DNA of 64,000 bases. Origin: Oikopleura dioica (Eukaryota > Chordata > Appendicularia > Copelata > Oikopleuridae). The stretch is taken from contig OU015567.1 in NCBI GenBank assembly GCA_907165135.1, positions 10,297,001-10,361,000 of the forward strand, given 5' to 3'. Numbering within the stretch: position 1 is the stretch's first letter; each line of letters begins with the position of its first letter. Made by a program: the position numbers and the translations under genes. This document shows positions 57,899 to 64,000 of this stretch, in pieces. Under the pieces are notes generated by a model that worked only from the letters and a program-made list of their open reading frames with translations, did not search any database and was not told where the DNA came from.

Positions 57899-60800
57899 TT
57901 AAAGATGAATATTGTGCATATAACGAACTCGATGATTTCCATATTGATTTCTTCTCGCGGTGATTTCTTCCTCTCGAAGCTCATTCCTCGGTCTTCTTGG
58001 TTTAGGGATAGGGACGTGTTTTACAACTTCATTCGAATGAACATTTCTTTCAACGATATGTTTTTGTCTGATGCTTTCTTCAAACTCACGCTTTCGTGCT
58101 AATAATTGTCTATAAATAATCAAGTAGACCAAAAAAAACCTGTAACGACAGTCTGCGAAATCGAAAACAGGTATCGAAAGATGATGAAAACACTCGCATT
58201 GCTCATGAAGTTCCAGATAATAATGACTATTCGATAGATGGATAAAAGGTAATTATCATGCAGAAAGCTTGGGACTTACTAGGCGATGAATTTTGAAAAT
58301 AAATATAGTGACAGATTGAATTCTCGCCCTTCCTGTATCTGTGCCTGCAGAGAAGAAGGATGATGACATTAGATAATACACAGAATCGCCAAAGGACCAC
58401 CCTTCGATCTAATAATTTTCAATGTTACCTGATGAATTCGCTAAAAACTTCACCTGTGAAATAGCATTCGATGGTATAAGCACAAGAAAGCAAACCCAAA
58501 ATGAAATAAGAAAAAGTACAAAACCAACGTGAATTCTATACTTTTTATCAGACGAATAATTCTTCCCAAGCTTGTCAGCGTAATTATTAACCTTCGCAAG
58601 AACAAATGAAGAAATTGAGAAATATAAAGCCAGGAAAGCGCAGATGCCAACAAGCGAATAAAAAACCTTGAAAACCTTTCCCGATGTTGTGAAGGGCTCC
58701 ATGTCTTTGCTCCCCAAAACGGCGATAGTATTGAAAACGTAGAAAAGAGAGTTTTTGTAATTCCAGAAATTCGGACAAGTGAATGTTCCATTTTCAGTGC
58801 CATAAGAAGGAACGAAGTTTTGGAGCGAATCGTGTATTTTCTTTTCCGGCTGAAGATAGGAGTCTGTTCCGTAAATCGATCCGTTCATCATCCTCTTTGG
58901 AACCCGACAATCCAAATATTTTTCAAGAGTACTTTCAAGATTGGCCCCACAGGTGTCTATCTTCTCCGATTGATCTTCAACCAGCTTTTCTTTGTTGATA
59001 AGAATGAGTTCTACTTGCTTCAGTTCCTCCGCCATTCTCATTTCTGATTCTATAGCTGAAGTGAGATTTCTACTGAATTCAGTCGATAAGGCTCTCATAA
59101 AATATATCGATTGACTCTTTGCCTCTTCTAGCTCGTCGATTACTGAATTGACATCGTTAATAATATGCTTGATGCGCTTAGGTTCGTCAACAAGAAAGTC
59201 GACTACAAATCGTTCAAAAAGACTGTCCACCTCGCACGTTATGTTTCCTACATCATCTCGTGTTTTTTGAAGCTTGGCGATAGTATACAGCCGGTCTCCT
59301 TGCTTCACATCGATGAGTTCTATTGACTGATTAACTGTTAGATTTGCTCTCTCAACAAGCAACTCCACTTCGTCTCTTATAATCCCACTGACAGATGATA
59401 GAATTGATTCTGAAAGCCTTCTGGCCTCAAGATTCGCTCTTGTCAAACCGAATTCCCAAATTTGAGTCTCACCAATTGTTACATTTTCAAATACTGGGTC
59501 TGTCAAGTTGTAACTAAATAAAGTCAAGTTCTGGGTAACGACGGTTAGATTTCTCGATATTTCCATCAGCATGTCAGTCACGTTGCCATCAAGAGCATAG
59601 GGGATTCTGACATTGTCCAGAGTGAAGCTGAACTAATCAAATTCTATTAAATTTCAATTATCAAGCATTCTTACCGTCGCACTTTGATCGAATAAAAGAT
59701 TACTTTTTCCATTTATATATGTCATGTTCTGCATGATTTCATAAACACATGGCGGCAGTCCCTGTCTTTTCAATGCTTCACATTCTTCGGACTCAACTTC
59801 TATAACTTTATCGACTTCTTTGATGATTTCTTTAACTTCAGGTTCTTCGCAAACGCACTCGCTAGCTTTCTCTGTCGCTGAAGAAACTGTAGTAGATACT
59901 GTTGACACTGTCATATTGTCTATGGTTACATTTTCAGGTGACACTGCAGTCGCACACTTTTCGTTTGTTTCACAAATTTCTGCTTCAAATTCTCCACCGA
60001 GGCACTCATCACCAGACACTTCACACTTTCTATTGCGATAAAGAACTCCAGTACCACAAGTCTCAGAACAATCAGACCAGTTCGACCATTCAGTGATAAC
60101 CGGACAGGTTGAATTCAAACAAGGCTGGTTTTCGATGTAGTCCTCCTCAAGATTGGCGCAAAGTCGGACTTCATCAACGGGCAAAACGGTGAATCTTTCG
60201 CTTGGAATAGCTGCAAATTCATTATAATTCTGCTTCTTTTGGCCACAAGATCGACTTCGTTGCCTGGTGCCAAGTCCACATGAGCTTGAACAGCTTCCCC
60301 AGTCGGCCCAAGACGTCCACTCGTAATCAAAGAAGTAGTTTGAAGTTTGACGACAGTTCGTTGATATTTCAAACTCTTTCCTGTCGATAAAATCATCGCA
60401 CTTAGTACTGAACCAAATATAATTTGCGTTTCTCTTCTCCTTTGCAATCAAATCGGCTTGCATCCCATTCGGAAGCTTGAGAATCAATCTTTCAAGACAT
60501 ATCGCAGTTGAGCCACTCCATTTCAGCGTTAATTGAGCGAAATCGTTTACAAATCGAAGTCCTGTTGTTATCGAAGAAGTCTTTAGTCCTCCAAACAAAC
60601 TTAAATTTAAAATTGAATCGTAATCATTTGAACTTGCAAATTTACCTTTTATATTCATCAGCATTCTCGAATTCCTTGTTCTCCTCGTTGATCCCCGAAA
60701 TAGAAACTGTGTGAGAGAAAAATCCTCGTGGGAGGATCGCAAGATCATCAGCATATCATCATCTGGAAGCTCCATGATGATTGCCCCGTTTCGTTGTGGG

Positions 60801-61307
60801 TACAGAAGCTGTACTCCAACAGAATGCTATCAATATTTACTTGCCGTCGAATTCTCGCTGGTGCCGGGGATATTGAATAAGTTTCAGTTGCTTCAGCGAC
60901 AGTAAAGTTTTGGGTAGATAGGATCGTTTTTGGGGCTAGAGTCGAGACATCAAATATTGCTGTTGTAATGTTCAGTTCTGGTGGGAGGGTCGCATTTGGA
61001 AAAATAAGCTCTCTGGTCAAATACTCTTTCGTTTTCTCGTAATTTTCGATCCTTCAAGAACATTTGATAGTGAAAGGGACACTGATGCTTACTGAATTTC
61101 AATTTCTTCAATCGCTTCATTACAGAGTCTCTTTTCCAGGGGATGCTCAAGTAAGCTGAAAATGTATGCGCCGACAAGGATGTAGAAAAAATAAAAAGAC
61201 GCCACTAGAATTCTTTTAACGTAACGTTGTTTCGTCGTTAATCTTATTTTTGCATATTTTGCTTTTTCGTCCTGCGGAATTTTCGGGTAATAAGCTCTCC
61301 TTGTCAT
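57899..61307 (-). CDS. K2P-topology membrane protein with a large extracellular insertion bearing two TSP1 repeats
   Basis: Seven exons (61093-61307, 60804-61051, 59675-60762, 58454-59632, 58333-58408, 58140-58274, 57899-58098) give 1,047 codons with all phases agreeing. M1 is ILVASFYFFYILVGAYIFSL (about 31-52). Extracellular residues about 53-810 hold a dibasic site (ARIRRQ), two TSP1 repeats (YEWTSWADWGSCSSSCGLG at about 301; ITEWSNWSDCSETCGTG at about 377), many N-glycosylation sites and a helical region. P1 is FWNYKNSLFYVFNTIAVLGS, then KDMEP; M2 KVFYSLVGICAFLALYFSIS; M3 HVGFVLFLISFWVCFLVLIP; P2 IEGWSFGDSVYYLMSSSFFS, then AGTDTVP; M4 YRIVIIIWNFMSNASVFIIF. The basic tail ends NIHL. Topology and the EGWS..D..Y pattern are typical of two-pore potassium channels, but both filters deviate. 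The P2-M4 junction needs a GA-AG intron (58275-58332). Confidence 0.8.
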
Positions 61308-61580
61308 ATTTACAATTAGTTTGTGAAGGAAAAGATGCGGAAGCGCGCGGGGGTTTTGAATTTTTAAGGGTTCATGAATTTCAAGCGGGTTATTCTTGTA
61401 TTTATAAGAGAATGCAGGCTGCTTTGTTTTCCATATGCTCTTGATTAGCCTGCTATTGAGAGTGATTTACTGGTGTTTTTATAATCAATGTTATTGTGGA
61501 TAACCTGCATCAAATCAATTACAAACTAAAAGATAAGAAAAAGAGGTTTATTTCTTGAACTTATTATTTCAAAAATGAAT

Positions 61581-63154
61581 TTAATATTCCTCTTCGTCTT
61601 CTTCGCCCTCAGCGTCGTTGGTGTCCATTCCAACTTCCTCGTAATCCTTTTCCAAGGCTGCGAGATCCTCTCGGGCTTCGGAGAATTCGCCTTCCTCCAT
61701 GCCTTCACCGACATACCTGAAGGTAACTTTAGCTCTTGCATATTTGAGTATTCTTACCAGTGGACGAAGGCTCTCTTCGCGTACATGAGATCGAACTTGT
61801 GGTTCAATCTCGACCAGGCGTCTGCGATCGCCGTCGTGTTAGAGAGCATGCAGAGTGCTCGTCGAACCTTGGCGAGGTCCGAGTTCGGCACGACGGCGGG
61901 TGCCTCGTTGTTGATGCCAACCTTGAAGCCGGTTGGGCACCAGTCGACGAATTGGACGGATCGTCGAGCTTTGATGCCGGCGATCGCAGCGTTGGCATCC
62001 TTGGGTACAACGTCGCCGCGGTAGAGCAGGCAGCACGACATGTACTTGCCTAGACAAAATTTTAGGATTAGTTTTCTCTTTTAAAAATTTACCAGTTCTT
62101 GGGTCGCATTTGACCAGCTGTCCGCCCGGCTCGAAGCAAGCGTTGGTCAATTCCGCTACAGAAAGCGATTCGTGGAACGCTTTTTCGGCGGAAATGATCG
62201 GCGCGTAGGTCGCCAACGGGAAGTGGATTCGTGGATACGGCACCAAGTTCGTTTGGAACTCGTTAAGATCCACGTTGAGCGATCCTTCGAATCGCAGCGA
62301 AGCGGTGATCGAGGAGACAACCTGAGCGATAATTCGGTTAAGGTTGCTGTACGATGGTCGCTCTACGCCGAGTCTAAAGATTTTCGGTTGGATAATAAAA
62401 TGGCGTTGACAATCTTACCTCTTCGTACAGAGATCGTAGATGGCCTCATTGTCGACCATAAACGCACAGTCGGTGTGCTCCAGAGTCGTATGTGTGGTCA
62501 AGATCGAGTTGTAGGGCTCAACCACGGCAGTCGACACCTGCGGAGCTGGGTAGACCGCGAACTGGAACTTCGCCTTCTTTCCGTAGTCGACGGAAAGTCG
62601 CTCCATCAGAAGCGAGGTGAAACCGCTTCCGGTGCCGCCACCAAAGGAGTGGAAGACCATGAAGCCCTGGAGACCGGTGCAGTTATCCGAGAGCTTTCGG
62701 ATTCGGTCCAGGACCCGGTCGATGATCTCCTTGCCGATGGTGTAGTGGCCACGGGCGTAGTTGTTCGCTGCATCTTCCTGAAAATGATTTTAGTCCGGAA
62801 TCATAAAAAAACTGCTACCTTGCCAGTGATCAGCTGCTCCGGGTGGAAGAGCTGCTTGTAGGTTCCAGTGCGGATCTGGCCGATGACGGACGACTCCAAG
62901 TCCATGAAGACGGAGCGAGGAACGAATTGGCCGGTTCCAGTCTCGGAAAAGAACGTCGAGAAGTTCTCGTTGTTCATTCCTGCTGGAACGGTTCCGTCGG
63001 GGTTGATCCCGTGCTCCAAGCAGTAGAGCTCCCAGCACGAGTTGCCGATTTGGCAACCGGCCTGAAAATAGGTCAGCGATTGAAAAATAATATTAATTCT
63101 ATCTCTCTGTTTTCGCTTTACCTGGCCGACGTGGATGGAGATAACTTCCCGCAT
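61581..63154 (-). CDS. Alpha-tubulin
   Basis: Six exons sum to 448 codons. It shows [20 protein letters not shown], the GTP-binding [39 protein letters not shown], and the acidic C-terminus EGEEDEEEY with the terminal tyrosine used in detyrosination. The alpha type is set by the LEHGI start region and [18 protein letters not shown]. Divergent points: the luminal loop reads [14 protein letters not shown] and lacks the acetylated Lys40, and [13 protein letters not shown] replaces the usual DLEPTVIDEVRTG. Introns are 40-60 nt. It assembles with beta-tubulin into microtubules; the divergence suggests a specialised isotype. Confidence 0.95.
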
Positions 63155-63622
63155 GATAAATTGGTTTCAAAAATCAAAAACTCAAGGGCTCTGGTTTTGG
63201 CGAGATTTTAAAATCTCGGCGAAGACTGGAGTGAGGCGTTTTCCGCTGCCGGGCTGTTTATATCCGAAGCACTTTCGAGCCAACGAAGTCGACCCGCTTG
63301 GTGGCAAGACCAAACCAATTTTCCCAAAACGCCATGACCCCCGCAACTTTTTGAAAAAGAGGTAGTTTATCGGGGAAATGCCATCTTTGGAGCATGCGTG
63401 AAAATCGTGCATCTTGGTTTTTCCGTTGCGCGCTGTCTCTAATTTAGCCTCATAGTTTGTTCCTCAATAAGATCCATCAGAAATCATAGAAGAGTCTTGT
63501 TTGCTTACCCGGAATGTCGCCATTTCTGAAGCAGGTTATGATAAGTTGACTGATTAACAGCAGTAGTTCTCTCGAAAGGCAGTTTTAGTAAGTCAGGATG
63601 AAATTAAAAATACTACAGAAAT
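63155..63622. other. Intergenic, alpha-tubulin upstream region
   Basis: 468 bp between the alpha-tubulin start and the stop of the next gene on the same strand. No frame of note. Confidence 0.5.
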
Positions 63623-64000
63623 CTAAGAAAAGAATATGTCAAAAGAAAAGTCAAAGAGTCTTCGCCAAGGTCCTTTCCTTCTGAATCCATTTTGAATAAA
63701 AATTTTCTTCTGTGAGAAGGGGGACTTGACTGTGACGGTAAAACTGTTTGTCTCTTTTGATTTAACGGAAACAAGCGGGAAAGACGGGCTGATTCCTTCA
63801 AGCATAAGTTGGGAATTCTTATCCTCATCGCCAAGAAAATCGGAGATTCGACACTCTTGAACTTCATATTCCGCTATTTTGAAATCTGTCTCTTTTTCCA
63901 AGGCACTAGAAACAAGGGATAAAAAAGGTATTTTTCAGGGCTACTCACAAGCAGTAGACAATATCGTCGTCGAACAAAATTGATTCCACCTCGCAATTGT
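63623..64000 (-). CDS. 3' end of an unidentified gene
   Basis: Two exons are visible: one at the window edge (CEVESILFDDDIVYC) ending in a GTGAGT donor at about 63951, and a last exon 63623-63905 starting after GTTTCTAG. Phases agree (TT | T). The last exon encodes ALEKETDFKIAEYEVQECRI, then SDFLGDEDKNSQLML and a C-terminus rich in Phe, Arg and Ser. No domain recognised; the upstream part is needed. Confidence 0.55.

Noticed and set aside
58340-58400. An alternative intron (GTGTAT ... TTCTCTGCAG) within the second pore exon of the K2P-like gene
   Set aside because: Removing it would delete the conserved helix DSVYYLMSSS that aligns to K2P P2; retention gives the better match.

Overview
The window looks like nuclear DNA of an appendicularian tunicate, most likely Oikopleura dioica or a close relative. 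This is inferred from gene architecture: almost all introns are 38-60 nt, intergenic gaps are often under 300 bp, and conserved proteins are cut into many small exons with animal-type domain sets. Several junctions only make sense with GA-AG or GC-AG introns, a known Oikopleura habit. I checked exon phases by hand; eleven multi-exon models (MAPK, RBM5, ARHGEF10, STAM, ankyrin, both DEG/ENaC, alpha-tubulin, the K2P-like gene, the giant gene and the small membrane gene) close without a frame break.

Left part (1-24 kb, all minus strand): the 5' part of CCT2; an ERK-type MAP kinase; an RBM5/RBM10-type splicing regulator whose last large intron holds a 2 kb hAT-like element with a near-perfect 289-bp-arm hairpin; an ARHGEF10-type RhoGEF; STAM; and an ankyrin-repeat protein with two small DNA transposons in its introns.

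Middle part (24-40 kb): sparse DNA with orphan exons and another hAT-like MITE, a small secreted protein, a DPY19 C-mannosyltransferase (plus strand), a piggyBac-like MITE, a head-to-head pair of related small membrane proteins, and a head-to-head pair of DEG/ENaC channel paralogues only 78 bp apart, one carrying a MITE in its first intron.

Right part (40-64 kb, minus strand): one gene of about 16.4 kb predicted to encode a secreted protein of about 5,030 residues (TSP1, EGF, many FN3, discoidin-like, CAP, CUB, tandem twin-CX3C repeats, mucin-like and poly-threonine regions); a ZAR1-like 3CxxC zinc-finger gene; a gene with two-pore potassium channel topology, both selectivity filters altered, and a roughly 750-residue extracellular insertion bearing two thrombospondin type 1 repeats; alpha-tubulin; and the 3' end of an unidentified gene.

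The most novel item is the K2P-like/TSP1 chimera at 57899-61307, followed by the giant mosaic protein beside it. DPY19, the enzyme that C-mannosylates WxxW motifs of TSP1 repeats, lies in the same window, which fits the need for TSP1 maturation but does not prove a functional link.
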